Assembly: GCF_003265705.1 (NCBI RefSeq)
Contig: NW_020312775.1
Coordinates: 6,360,685 to 6,424,684, forward strand
Source of the DNA: Callorhinus ursinus
Lineage: Eukaryota > Chordata > Mammalia > Carnivora > Otariidae
Reading direction: 5' to 3'
DNA length: 64,000 nucleotides
The notes under the pieces are model-generated. The model was given only the letters and a program-made list of their open reading frames with translations. It searched no databases and was not told where the DNA came from. The position numbers and the translations under genes are program-made. Positions 1 through 10,900 of the stretch are shown here, one piece after another (within the stretch, counting starts at the first letter, position 1; each line of letters opens with the position of its first letter).

Positions 1-902
1 GGAACGACAGATGTTGGCGGGGATGTGGAGAAAGGGGAACCCTCCTACACTGTTGGTGGGAATGCAAGCTGGTGCAACCCCTCTGGAAAACAGTATGGAG
101 GTTCCTCAAACAGTTGAAATTAGAGCTACCGTTCGATCCAGCTATTGCACTACTGGGTATTTACCCCAAAGATACAAATGTAGGGACCGGAAGGGGTACA
201 TGTACCCCAATGTTTATAGCAGCAATGTCCACAATAGCCAAACTGTGGAAAGAGCCAAGATGCCCATCGACAGATGAATGGATAAAGAAGAAGTGGTATA
301 TATACACAATGGAATATTATGCAGCCATCAAAAGGAATGAGATCTTGCCATTTGCAACAACGTGGATGGAACTGGAGGGTGTTATGCTGAGTGAAATAAG
401 TCAATCAGAGAAAGACATGTATCATATGACCTCACTGATTTGAGGAATTCTTAATCTCAGGAAACACACTGAGTGTTACTGGAGTGGTTGGGGGTGGGAG
501 GGATGGGGTGGCTGGGTGATAGACATTGGGGAGGGTATGTGCTACGGTGAGCGCTGTGAATTGTGTAAGACTGTTGAATCACAGATCTGTACTTCTGAAA
601 CAATTAACGCAACATATTTTAAGAAAAAAGAAAAAGAAGAAGATAACAGGAGAGGAAGAAAAGGGGAGTATGTCAGAGGGGGAGACGAACCATGAGAGAT
701 GATGGACTCTGGGGGACAAACTGAGGGTTCTAGAGGGGAGGGGGGTAGGGGGATGGGTTGGCCTGGTGATGGGTATTGAGGAGGGCACGTTCTGCATGGA
801 GCACTGGGTGTTATGAACAGGCAGTGAATCATGGAACACTGCACCAAAAACTAATGATGTAATATATGGTGATTAACATAACAATAAAAAAATAAAAAAA
901 AA
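1..902 (+). mobile_element. L1 retrotransposon, 3' end (element A)
   Basis: The window opens inside a sense-strand L1. Positions 3-443 encode the ORF2 C-terminus. The 3'UTR follows (444-882) with a G-rich stretch near 487-510 and a second purine-rich block from about 610. An A-rich tail (883-902) ends the copy. The same 3' end recurs at 5832-6290 and, inverted, at 32020, 52640 and 62178, so this is a lineage-specific carnivore L1 subfamily. The 5' part lies left of the window. Confidence 0.93.
3..443 (+). pseudogene. L1 ORF2 C-terminal fragment (element A)
   Basis: This is the last ~146 codons of L1 ORF2, the endonuclease/reverse transcriptase protein that copies L1 RNA into the genome. The frame is open from the window edge to the TGA at 441-443. 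It contains the Cys-rich motif in the form C-x3-C-x7-H-x4-C near codons 4-21 (residues CWRGC ... HCWWEC), followed by the C-terminal tail with '[11 protein letters not shown]'. No start codon is expected, because this is an internal piece. Whether the upstream part is intact cannot be seen. A second copy of the same tail is at 5460-5831. Confidence 0.9.
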
Positions 903-1719
903 TATAGACATTCTACAATGACAGAACTAGAGTTCAGAATTATGATTTTAAAGATACAAGCTGGGCTTGAAAAAAGCATGGAAATTATTAGAGAAGCCCT
1001 TTCTGGAGAAATAAAAGAACTAAAATCTAACCAAGTCAAAATCAAAAAGGCTATAAATGAGGTGCAATCATAAATGGAGGCTCTTACTGCTAGGAAAAAT
1101 AAGGAAGAAGAGAGAATTAGTGATATAGAAGACCAAATGATGGAAAATAAAGAAGCTGAGAAAAAGAGATACACAACTACTGGATCATGAGGGCAGAATT
1201 TGAGAGAAGTGATACCATAAGACGAAACAACATTAGAATAATTGGGATCCTGTAAGAAGCAGAGAGAAAGAAGGGCAGAAGGTATATTGGAGCAAATTAT
1301 AGCAGAGAACTTCCCTAATTTAGGGAAGGAAACAGGCATCAAAATCTAGGAGGCACAGAGAACCCCTATCAAAATCAATAAAAATAGGTCAACATCCTGA
1401 CATCTAAGAGTAAAACTTAACGAGTCTCAGAGACAAAGAGAAAATCCCAAAAGCAGCTCAGAAGAGATCGGTAACCTAAAATACTAGAAACATTAGGATG
1501 GCCACAAACATATCCACAGAGACCTGGCAGGCCAGAAAGGAGTGGCATGATATATTTGGAGCACTAAATTAGAAAAATATACAGCCAAGAATACTATATA
1601 CAGCTAGGTTGTCTTTGAAAATAGAAGGAGAGAGAAAAAGCTTCCAGGACAAACAAAAACTAAAGGAATTTGCAAACACAAAACCAGCCCTACAAGAAAT
1701 ATTGAAAGGGATCCTCTAA
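903..1719 (+). pseudogene. L1 ORF1 relic (element B)
   Basis: This matches the L1 ORF1 (RNA-binding chaperone) layout. Lys/Glu-rich coiled-coil-like sequence lies at about 950-1190. The nucleic-acid-binding C-terminal half follows at about 1500-1719, ending at a TAA (1717-1719), with 'ETWQARKEWHD'-type coding near 1520. No long frame survives: stops and frameshifts occur, for example an in-frame TAA in 'caatcataaatgg' near 1067. The region also lacks an N-terminus. It is recognisable by comparison with the ORF1 copy at 20390-20690 on the other strand. Confidence 0.8.
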
Positions 1720-3600
1720 GCAAAGACAGAGCCTAAAAGCAACATAGACCAGAAAGGAACACAGACAATGTACAGTAACAGCCACCTTACAGGCAATACA
1801 ATGGCACTAAATTCATATCTTTCAATAGTTACCCTGAATGTAAATGGGTTAAATGCCCCAATCAAAAAACACAGTCTATCAGATTGGGTTAAAAAAAACA
1901 AGACCCATCAATATGCTGTCTACAAGAGACTCATTTGAGACCCAAAGACACCCCCAGATTGAAAGTGAGGGGGTGGAAAACCATTCACCATGCTAATGGA
2001 CACCAAAAGAAAACTGGGGTGGCAATCCTTATATCAGACAATTTAGATTTTAGACCAAAGACTGTAATATGAGATGAGGAAGGACAGTATATCAGTTAAA
2101 TGGTTTAACCAACAAGAAGATCTAACAGTTGTAAATATCTATACCCCTAACATGGGAGCAGCCAATTATATAAGCCACTTAATAACAAAAGCAAAGAAAC
2201 ACATCAACAATACAACACCCCTCACTGATGGACAGATCATCTAAGTAAAAGATCAACAAGGAAATAAAGACTTTAAATGACACACTGGACCAAATGCACT
2301 TCGCGGATATATACAGAACATTCCATCCCAAAGCAACAGATATACATTCTTCTCTAGTGCCCATGGAACATTCTCCAGGATAGATCACATCCTAGGTCAC
2401 AAATCAATTCTCTACCAGTATCAAAAGATTAGGATCATTCGCTGCATATTTTCAGACCACAATGCTTTGAAATTAGAACTCAATCACAGGGGAAAGTCAG
2501 AAAGAACTCAAATACATGGAGGCTAAAGAGCATCCTACTAAAGGATGAATGGGTCAACCAGGAAATTAAAGAAGAATTAAAATCTTCATGGAAACAAATG
2601 AAAATGAAAACACAACTGTTCGAAATTTTTGGGATACAGCAAAGGCAGTCCTAAGGGAAAGTATATAGCAATACAAGCCTTTCTCAAGAAACAAGAAATG
2701 TCTCAAATACACAACCTAATCCTTTTTTAAAGGAGCTGGAGAAAGAACAGAAAATAAAGGCTAAACCCAGCAGGAGAAGAGACATAATAAAGATCAGAGC
2801 AGAAATCAATGAACTAGAAACCAAAAGAACAGTAGAACGGATCAACGAAACTAGGAGGTGGTTCTTTGAAAGAATTAACTAGATTGATAAACCCCTTGCC
2901 AGACTTATCAAAAAGAAAAGAGAAATGACCCAAATCAACAAAATCATGAATGAAAAAGCAGAGATCACAACCAATACCAAAGAAATACAAACAATTATAA
3001 GAACATATTATGAGCAACTCTATGCCAGCAAATTAGATAATCTAGAAGAAATGGATGCATTCCTAGGGATGTATCAACTACCAAAACTGAACCAGGAAGA
3101 AATAGAAAACCTGAACAGACTTATAACCACTAAGGAAATAGAAGCAGTCATCAAAAATCTCCCAACAAACAAAAGCCCAGGGCCAGATGGCTTCCCAGGG
3201 GAATTCTACCAAATATTAAAAGAAGAATTAATACCTATTCTCCTGAAACTGTTCCAAAAAATAGAAATGGAAGGAAAATTCCAAACTCGTTTTATGAGGC
3301 CACCATTACCTTGATCCCCAATCCAGACAAATACCCCATCCAAAAGGAGAATTACAGACCAATGTTCTTGATGAACATGGATGCAAAAATTCTCACCAAA
3401 ATACTAGCCAATAGGATCCAACAGTACATAAAAAGGATTATTCACCACGACCAAGTGGGATTTATTCCTGGGCTGCAAGGTTGGTTCAACATCCACAAAT
3501 CAATCAACGTGATACAATACATTGATAAAAGAAAGAACAAGAACCATATGATCCTCTCAATAGATGCAGAAAAAGCATTTGACAAAGTACAGCATTGTTT

Positions 3601-3795
3601 TTTTTAAAAAGATTTTATTTATTTATTTGAGAGAGAGAGAATGAGAGACAGAGAGCACGAGAGGGAAGAGGGTCAGAGGGAGAAGCAGGCTCCCTACTGA
3701 GCGGGGAGCCCTATGTGGGACTCGATCCTGGGACTCCAGGATCATGACCTGAGCCGAAGTCAGTCGCTTAACCAACTGAGTCACCCAGGCGTCCC
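3601..3795 (-). mobile_element. Can-SINE, antisense, inside L1 ORF2
   Basis: Read on the minus strand it begins 'gggacgcctgggtgactcag', carries the tRNA-derived head, a GA/CT-rich tract and a (TAAA)-type tail. It is flanked by the TSD 'agcattgttt' (3591-3600 and 3796-3805), which interrupts the L1 reverse transcriptase frame and marks the SINE as younger than element B. Confidence 0.95.
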
Positions 3796-4007
3796 AGCAT
3801 TGTTTCTTGATCAAAACTCTTCAGAGTATAGGGCATAGAGTACATACCTTAGTATCATAAAAGCCACGTATGAAAAACCCACAGTGAATATCATTCTTAA
3901 TGGGGAAAAACTGAGAACTTTCCCCCTAAGGTCAGGAACACAGCTGGGATGTCCACTATTACCACTGCTATTCAACATAATATTAGAAGTCCTAGCCACA
4001 ACAATCA

Positions 4008-4008
4008 G

Positions 4009-4039
<31 letters not shown>
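4008..4039 (+). repeat. (CAA)n microsatellite within L1 ORF2
   Basis: About ten CAA units lie where other L1 copies have a short Gln/Lys-coding stretch after 'TIRQ'. In frame they would give a polyglutamine run in the reverse transcriptase thumb region. It looks like local slippage after insertion. Confidence 0.9.
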
Positions 4040-6717
4040 AAATCAAAGGCATCCAAATTGGCAAAATGATGTAGTCAAACTCTCACTGTTTGCAGATGAT
4101 ATGATACTTTATGTGGAAAACCAAAAAGACTCCACCCCAAAACTGCTTGAACTCATACAGGAATTCAGTAAAGTGGCAGGATATATAATCAACACAGAGA
4201 TGAGTGACCTTCCTATACACCAACAACAAGACAGAAGAAAGAGAAATTAAGGAGTTGATCCCATTTATAATTGCACCCAAAACCATGAGATACCTAGGAA
4301 TAAATCTAACCAAAGAGGAAAAGAATCTGTACTCAGAAAATTATAAAATACTCATGAAAGAAATTGAGGAAGACACAAAGAAATGGAAAAACGTTCCATA
4401 CTCATGGATTGGAAGAACAAATATTGTGATGATGTCAATGCTACCTAGAACAATCTACATGTTCAATGCAATTCCTATCAAAATACCATCCACTTTTTTC
4501 AATGAAATGGAACAAATAATCCTAAAATTTGTATGGAACCAGAAAAGACCCCGAATAACCAGAGGAATGTTGAAAAAGAAAAGCAAAGCTGGCGGCATCC
4601 CAATTCCGGACTTCCAGCTCTATTACAAAGCTGTCATCATCAAGACAGTATGGTATTGGCACAAAAACAGACACATAGATCAGTGGAACAGAATAGAAGG
4701 CCCAGAAATGGACCCTCAACTCTATGGTCAACTAATCTTTGACAAAGCAGGAAAGAATGTCCAATGGCAAAAAGTCTCTTCAACAAATGGTGTTGGTAAA
4801 CTTGGACAGCCAAATGCGGAAGAATGAAACTGGACCATTTCCTTACACCACACACTAAAATAGACTCAAAATGGTTGAAAGACCTAAATGTGAGAAAGGA
4901 GTCCATCAAAATCCTAAAGGAGAACACAGGCAACAACCTCTTCGACCTCAGTTGCAGCAACTTCTTCCTAGAAACATCGCCAAAGGCAAGAAAAGCAAGT
5001 GCAAAAATGAACTATTGGGATTTCATCAAGATAAAAAGCTTTTGCACAGCAAAAGAAACAGTCAACAAAACCAAAAGACAGCTGAGAGAATGGGAGAACA
5101 TATTTGCAAATGATGTATTAGATAAAGGGTTAGTATTCAAAACCTATGAAGAACTTCTTAAACTCAACACCCAAAGAACAAATAATCCAATCAAGAAATG
5201 GGCAGACGACAAGAACAGACATTTTTCCAAAGAAGACATGAACAGACATTTTTCCAAAGAAGACATCCAAATGCCCAACAGACACATGAAAAAGTGCTCA
5301 ACATCGCTCGGCATCAGGGAAATCCAAATCAAAACCTCAATGAGATACCACCTCACACCAGTCAGAATGGCTAAAATTAACAAGTCAGGAAATGATAGAT
5401 GTTGGTAGGGATGCGGAGAAAGGGGAACCCTCCTACACTGTTGGTGGGAATGCAAGCTGGTGCAGCCACTCTGGAAAACGGTAAGGAGGTTCTTCAAAAA
5501 GTTGAAAATAGAGCTACCATACGATCCAGCAATTGTACTACTGGGTATTTACCCCAAAGATACAAATGTAGGGATCCGAAGGGGTATGTGCACCCCGATG
5601 TTTATAGCAGCAATGTCCACAATAGCCAAACTGTGGAAAGAGCCAAGATGTTCATCGACAGCTGAATGGATAAAGAAGAAGTGGTATATATATACAATGG
5701 AATATTATGCAGCCATCAAAAAACCCGAAATCTTGCCATTTGCTACGATGTGGATGGAACTGGAGGATGTTATGCTGAGCGAAATAAGTCAATCAGAGAA
5801 AGACATGTATCATATGACCTCACTGATATGAGGAATTCTTAATCTCAGGAAACAAACCGAGGGTTGTTGGAGTGGTGAGGGGTGGGAGGGATAGGGTGGC
5901 TGGGTGATAGACTTTGGGGAAGGTATGTGCTGTGGTGAGCGCTATGAATTGTGTAAGACTGATGAATCATAGACCTGTACCTCTGAAACAAATAATACAT
6001 TATATGTTAAAAAAAAGAAGAAGAAGAAGATAGCAGGAAGGGAAAAATGAAGGGTGGGAATCGGAGGGGGAGATGAACCATGAGAGACATTGGACTCTGA
6101 GAAACAAACTGAGGGTTCTAGAGGGGAGGGGAGTGGGGGGATGGGTTAGCCTGGTGATGGGCATTAAAAGAGGGCACGTTCTGCATGGAGCACTGGGTGT
6201 TATATGCAAACAATGAGTCATGGAACACTACATCAAAAACTAATGATGTGATGAATCGTGATTAACATAACATAATAATAAAAAAAACCAGAATGTTATC
6301 TGCTGTTAGTAGGTAGAGTGTTCTCTGTTTCTTAGTTCTAACTGGTTAATAGGGTTGTTCAAATTCTCTATATCCTTATTGATCCTCTGTCTCGTTCCAG
6401 CAGTTATTGAAAGTGTGGTATTAAAATTTCAAATGATTATTTTAGTTTTCTCCTTCAATTTTTGTTTCATATATTTGGGGCTTGTTAGGCTCTGCATGTT
6501 TATTATTATTAGATATCTTTTTGTATTGAAGTGTTTTCAATATATAACATCCTTTTTCTTGTAACCTTTTCTGACTTAATGTCTGTTTTGTCTTTTGGTT
6601 AGCATTTGAATGGACTTTTTCCATCCTTTTAGTTTGAACTTTTTTCTTTCCTTATATCTGAAGTTAGTCTCTGGTAGATAGCATGTAGTTGGATTCTAGT
6701 TTTTAATCCAATTTTTC

Positions 6718-6910
6718 TTTTTTTAAAGATTTTTATTTATTTATTTGAGATAGAGAATGAGAGAGAGAGAGCATGAGAGGGGGGAGGGTCAGAGGGAGAA
6801 GCAGACTCCCTGCTGAGCAGGGAGCCCGATGCGGGACTCAATCCCAGGACTCCAGGATCATGACCTGAGCTGAAGGCAGTCGCTTAACCAACTGAGCCAC
6901 CCAGGTGCCC
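6718..6910 (-). mobile_element. Can-SINE, antisense
   Basis: A complete SINE with its tail at the left and its head (reverse complement of 'gggcacctgggtggctcag') at the right. A perfect 15-bp TSD 'ttaatccaatttttc' sits at 6703-6717 and 6911-6925. It interrupts old L1 element C. Confidence 0.95.
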
Positions 6911-7871
6911 TTAATCCAATTTTTCAATCTCTGTTTTAATAGGAGAGGGTAGTCCATTTATATTTAATGTGTTTAATGATGAGAAAGGATTTATTTTTGC
7001 AATTTACCTATTTCTTTCTGCATGCCTTAAATGTCTATTGCTCCCCAATTCCTCTGTTAGTGACTTTTTTGTATTTAGTTTATTTTTTATAGTGTATTAT
7101 TTTGATTTCCTTCTTTTCTATATTTTTAAAGATATTGTTTTAGTATTTTCCTTGGGGATTACAATCAACATCTTAAAATTTAGAGTTGAATAATCCTAAC
7201 TTAATAATCATAACTGAATAATACTAACTTAATTTCAATATTATAAAGACATTCTGCTCTTATACATGTCATTTTTGGACATTGTTTTCCTGATTTTCTT
7301 CAGTTCTTTTTTCATTGTTTTATTTAGTTCCTAGAACATATTTAAGATAGTTGATTTAATATTTTTGACTAATATTTCCAATGTCTGGATTTCCTCAGCA
7401 ATGGTTTCTGTCAGATTATTTTTTCCCTGTGAATGGACCATTCTTTCACATTTCTTTGTATGCTTTGTGAATTTTTGTTGAGATTTGGACATTCTGAGTA
7501 TTATGTTACGTTAACTTTGGAAATCTAATTCTCTCATTCCTATGGATTCCTCTTTTTTGGCTTGTTGAGGGCTGGAGCCATCATTTTGTGATTTTCTAAA
7601 CTATTTTTTCAAAGTGTATCTTTATTGTGTGTGGTCACTGAAGTTTCTCCTCATTTTTACTATGGTCAGCCAGTGACCTAACAAAAATTTCCTTAAATGT
7701 CAGTTCTCCATTGGGGGAGGGGAGGGCCATGTGTCTCTTTGTGGCTAGGAAGGCATGTTAGCCCTTTGGTGTTAAAACATTGGCTGACTTCTATGCCAGC
7801 TTCTCAGTGATCAAAAGCAGCATACAGTAATGAGCAATGTAATTACAAAATTCTTATGCCTGGAAGAGAAG

Positions 7872-8286
7872 TTTTTTTTTTTAAAGCATTTCAGAAAATC
7901 AACTTTATTGAAGTGTAATTTACATACAAAAATTCACATTCTAAGTTTGTAGTTTGATGTGGTTTGACAAATATATACACCCATGTAACCACCTTCAAAG
8001 TCAAGATAAAGAAAATTTACCTCATTCCCCTTCACAGGCAGTCAATCCAATCCTCAAGCAACTTTTTATCTAATTAGAAATCTCTAAGTTTTTGACAGGT
8101 TATCTCTTGCTTCCTTCTGCTGAGATCTCCTCAACTTTTCTGATGGTCTCTCTGACAATCTAAACCCTAACTAGGTCTGTTACACAGCCATATTTGTTCT
8201 ATGGGGAACACCCCATAGAAAAATGGGAGCATAGGCCAATCTCACCACAGCCACTTCTTTTTGCTCTGACGTAATAGCTAATTGTT
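7872..8286 (-). mobile_element. 5'-truncated L1 3' fragment, antisense
   Basis: An old-type L1 3'UTR in reverse: a poly(T) start followed by 'caactttattgaagtgtaat'. It is bracketed by a 12-bp direct repeat 'ctggaagagaag' (7860-7871 and 8287-8298) that splits element C, so it is a later insertion. About 415 bp long with no coding sequence. Confidence 0.65.
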
Positions 8287-8646
8287 CTGGAAGAGAAGGT
8301 GTTTATTGCACATCCCAACTCTAGAAATTTGTATCAGCAACATGGGCTGCAGTCTGCCATAGGATTGGTGGATAAGGAATAGTAGCTGGTATTCATAAAG
8401 GCCAAACTAACTAAAATTTATCAGCCTTTTCATCAAGCTTTCCCTGAGATGCTGCAAGTGCTTTACCAGATTCATGGTTCCAAAATAGTTGCTTTAGACA
8501 GTTTGTGTCCATTCATTTGTTGTTTTTGTGAAAGGGTGGGTTCCTGGAATACCTATTCTACCATCTTTCCTCACATTACTCATGCATTGCTTTTTGTTGT
8601 TGTTCTGTTCCAATGATATGTCTGCAAATTCCTTCATCTCTATTCA

Positions 8647-9146
8647 TGGTAGATTGTATTATTCCAAAGATATAGCCCATCTCTGGTGATAAGATTATAT
8701 ATTCACATCTTTTGCCATGAACTTTGCAGTGCCCTCACACTCTAATTCTGGGCTTGGCCATGTGACTTGCTTTGGCCAATATGATTTTATGAAATGTGAT
8801 ACAGAGAAAGACCCGAAAACTATTTTCAGAGTTGGGTTTGCTCTCTTTCAGTTCTGGGACTGCCATGAGAGAAGCATACTTAGGTTACCCTGTTAGACCC
8901 AGGAAGAAGACAAATAGACTGGAGCTGCCTCAGCCAAGTGACCCCACCTAGGCTTAGACTAGGTTAGCTAACCTTTAGTCAACCTACAGATGTTTAGGGA
9001 ATCCCAGTCAGTATCCATAAAGCTAAATAACCTGAACTATACTAGATTAGCCAATTCCTGCCTCACAGCCATGTGAGCTAAATAAATCTCAGTAAAATTT
9101 TTATGGTTGCTCATTATGCAGCAATAACTAACCAATTCAATAATAC
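8647..9146 (+). mobile_element. Ancient LTR, probably ERVL-MaLR type
   Basis: About 500 bp with LTR-like organisation. A central block reads 'cttggccatgtgacttgctt', a sequence shared by old MLT-type LTRs. A poly(A) signal AATAAA lies at 9081-9086 and an end like 'gcagcaataactaacc' at about 9130. No internal retroviral sequence adjoins it, so it looks like a solo LTR. The boundaries and family name are from memory of the family. Confidence 0.5.
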
Positions 9147-10529
9147 ATTTTACTATATGGTAAGATGTTGACCTGTTTTACTTATTTTCTACTTTGCAAA
9201 ATTATTTTATAGCTACTCTTGGCTCCTTATCCTGGTTTGCTTAATGTAAATATTTGTGTGCATATCTTATCTTTTACCTGGAACCAGTCTGATTTTGAAA
9301 GATGGTTGAAAACATATATCAAATTATTCATTTTTAGTAGTATCCATGACAATATCTAGCTTAGAACTTCTTTACTTATAATGATAATCAATACCTAGTC
9401 ATTGTTGAATTAAACTAAAGTTCTTCAAGGTCTAGAAGTACATAGTGAATCCCTACATTATCATTTACTTTATTACCTATAATGTAATTTAGAATGTTTG
9501 ATGCCATATAGATGTAGCCTATATTTAGATGGGTTTGTTTTATTCTGTAGTCTCTTCTCCATAATAACAATGGTTATTACAATTTATATCAAATGGCATA
9601 TGCTACCTTGGGTTATGATAGTATTCATAATATAGAAGCTACATAAGTAGTTTTCATCTCACTTTGTTTTTCAATTTTACTATAGCTTACTCTCTTTCAA
9701 CTTACTTTGGATTTTCTCATATTTTCCTTATTTTTATTTCAAGAAACTAAGTAATATTTGGATATATATGAAGGTGCTTGAAGCAGGTGGACAACTCTGA
9801 TTCAGCCCAGTAAGAATGTTTGCAAATTTTTCATGGGGTTTTAGTGACCTCATGTACAATGCTTTTGAATAATAGCAAAGTAAATTCATTATACATAACC
9901 TATTAATTGAAAGTCAAAATTGCCTGACTTTTGATTTTGCTTAAGGGGAAAAAAAAGGGCAGAATATCAGGGCCTAGTGAATATATCACCAATGTAATGT
10001 AACTGATTTTCTTGAGTGGAAATATATTTTTAATATTTTTATCAGGATTTGTTGGAACCATCTTATCCTTAATATTTATCCCACTAGAGACCTTATTAAT
10101 GCTACTTTATCTTTTAGCTGCATATTCCCTTTTTTCCGTCTGTTGGTGGGGCATTTTAATTGCCTCTACAGATCTGCCCTATGACTAAATATTTTCTGAG
10201 GCAGCCTATGATAGATGGTTCTGCTGTTGTGTATAATTATTTACATTAAATATTATATTGAAACTGAATTATGATTAAATTAAATAAAAATAATATATTA
10301 TTCCTTTTTCATTTAGAAAACCTCATTAATTTATGCTTGCATTTAATAAAACTAACCTCTTAAATAATTTGTACAATTTTAAAAAGTATGTTTCCCCCAA
10401 AACAAGGGAGTTAGAGAAAAGTAACTAAATTACTAGTGTAACGATGGCTTTTTCAAGACATTCTAGTCTTATGGTTTTATGATGTGTGAGAAAAATGTAA
10501 ATTCCCTAATTTTCACTCAGTCCCCCTTT
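9147..10529. other. Unassigned AT-rich sequence
   Basis: No convincing open frame, RNA gene or identifiable repeat. It is AT-rich with scattered A- and T-runs (for example near 9950 and 10280). Confidence 0.6.
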
Positions 10530-10900
10530 TCTCATGTCCTGTGCAAGTCATATGACCTTATCCAAGTCACTTAACATCTCTGGGCATCTGCTTTTTTTAA
10601 AGTTTTTATTTTCTAAACTATCTTACTTTGCACACAGTAAAAGGAGGTAGCTATACTACTTTAATAAAGTTTCTCCTGAGATATTTACAGTAAAATCATT
10701 ATAAAAGTATATATTTAAATAGAGTTAATATTCCCAGTCTCCTCCTGTCTCCTGAGCCATATCAATCTACCTGACTCTTTTTAATGAATATAAATGGCCT
10801 CTTGAAATTATCTACATCTGACAGGTGTATGTGGTGAAACAAGGGTGCCTGTAGCACAGTGTCTATCATATAAACAAGCACTTAACAAATGCTTATTGTA
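10530..10900 (+). mobile_element. MIR-like ancient SINE remains
   Basis: The MIR core-like run at 10540-10585 (gcaagtcatatgacctt... aagtcacttaacatctctgg) and a MIR 3'-end-like run at 10850-10900 (gcacttaacaaatgcttatt) are both in the plus orientation. The sequence between them is degraded and may contain other material, so this may be two copies. Confidence 0.6.

Larger units (their letters stand above)
1801..5831 (+). pseudogene. L1 ORF2 pseudogene, full length but disrupted (element B)
   Basis: ORF2 starts at ATG 1801 (MALNSYLSIVTLNVNG), the N-terminus of the AP-like endonuclease, and ends at TGA 5829-5831. With the SINE and one TSD copy (205 bp) removed it is 3826 bp, within 2 bp of the usual 1275-codon ORF2, so damage is mainly small. 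The endonuclease region (1801-2500) has several stops. The reverse transcriptase palm is seen at 2925-3607 ([40 protein letters not shown]) and its FADD catalytic motif at 4089-4100. Frameshifts occur near 3280, between 4069 and 4204, and near 4797. A TAG at 5406-5408 lies inside the Cys-rich motif. A CAA expansion is at 4008-4039 and a 27-bp in-frame duplication at 5214-5267. It cannot encode an active protein. Confidence 0.93.
903..6290 (+). mobile_element. L1 retrotransposon, ORF1 to 3' end (element B)
   Basis: A sense L1 begins abruptly inside ORF1, directly after the A-tail of element A, and runs through ORF1 (to 1719), ORF2 (1801-5831) and a two-part 3'UTR to an A-rich tail at about 6280-6290. 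The 3'UTR has an internal A-rich stretch near 6007. The 5'UTR and ORF1 start are missing, so either this copy is 5'-truncated or element A was inserted into it and the rest lies left of the window. One SINE (3601-3795) is inserted in the reverse transcriptase region. Confidence 0.92.
6291..8590 (-). mobile_element. Old L1, antisense, 5' half (element C)
   Basis: The T-rich strand of an older mammalian L1. Positions 6300-7000 resemble the antisense of the ORF2 endonuclease region, 7000-7560 the ORF2 start and ORF1, and 7560-8590 a 5'UTR-like end ('ctaccatcttt' near 8560). It abuts the tail of element B at 6290, so element B probably landed in it, with its 3' half left of the window. It carries a SINE (6718-6910) and an L1 3' fragment (7872-8286). 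The subfamily is uncertain (L1M type). No reading frame survives. Confidence 0.65.

Noticed and set aside
542..847. Minus-strand frame of 101 codons (and similar frames at 32081-32484 and 62235-62639)
   Set aside because: All three are the antisense of the same L1 3'UTR, so the apparent conservation reflects the transposon and not a protein.
3884..4069. Polyglutamine protein
   Set aside because: The Gln run is a CAA microsatellite inside a broken L1 reverse transcriptase frame.
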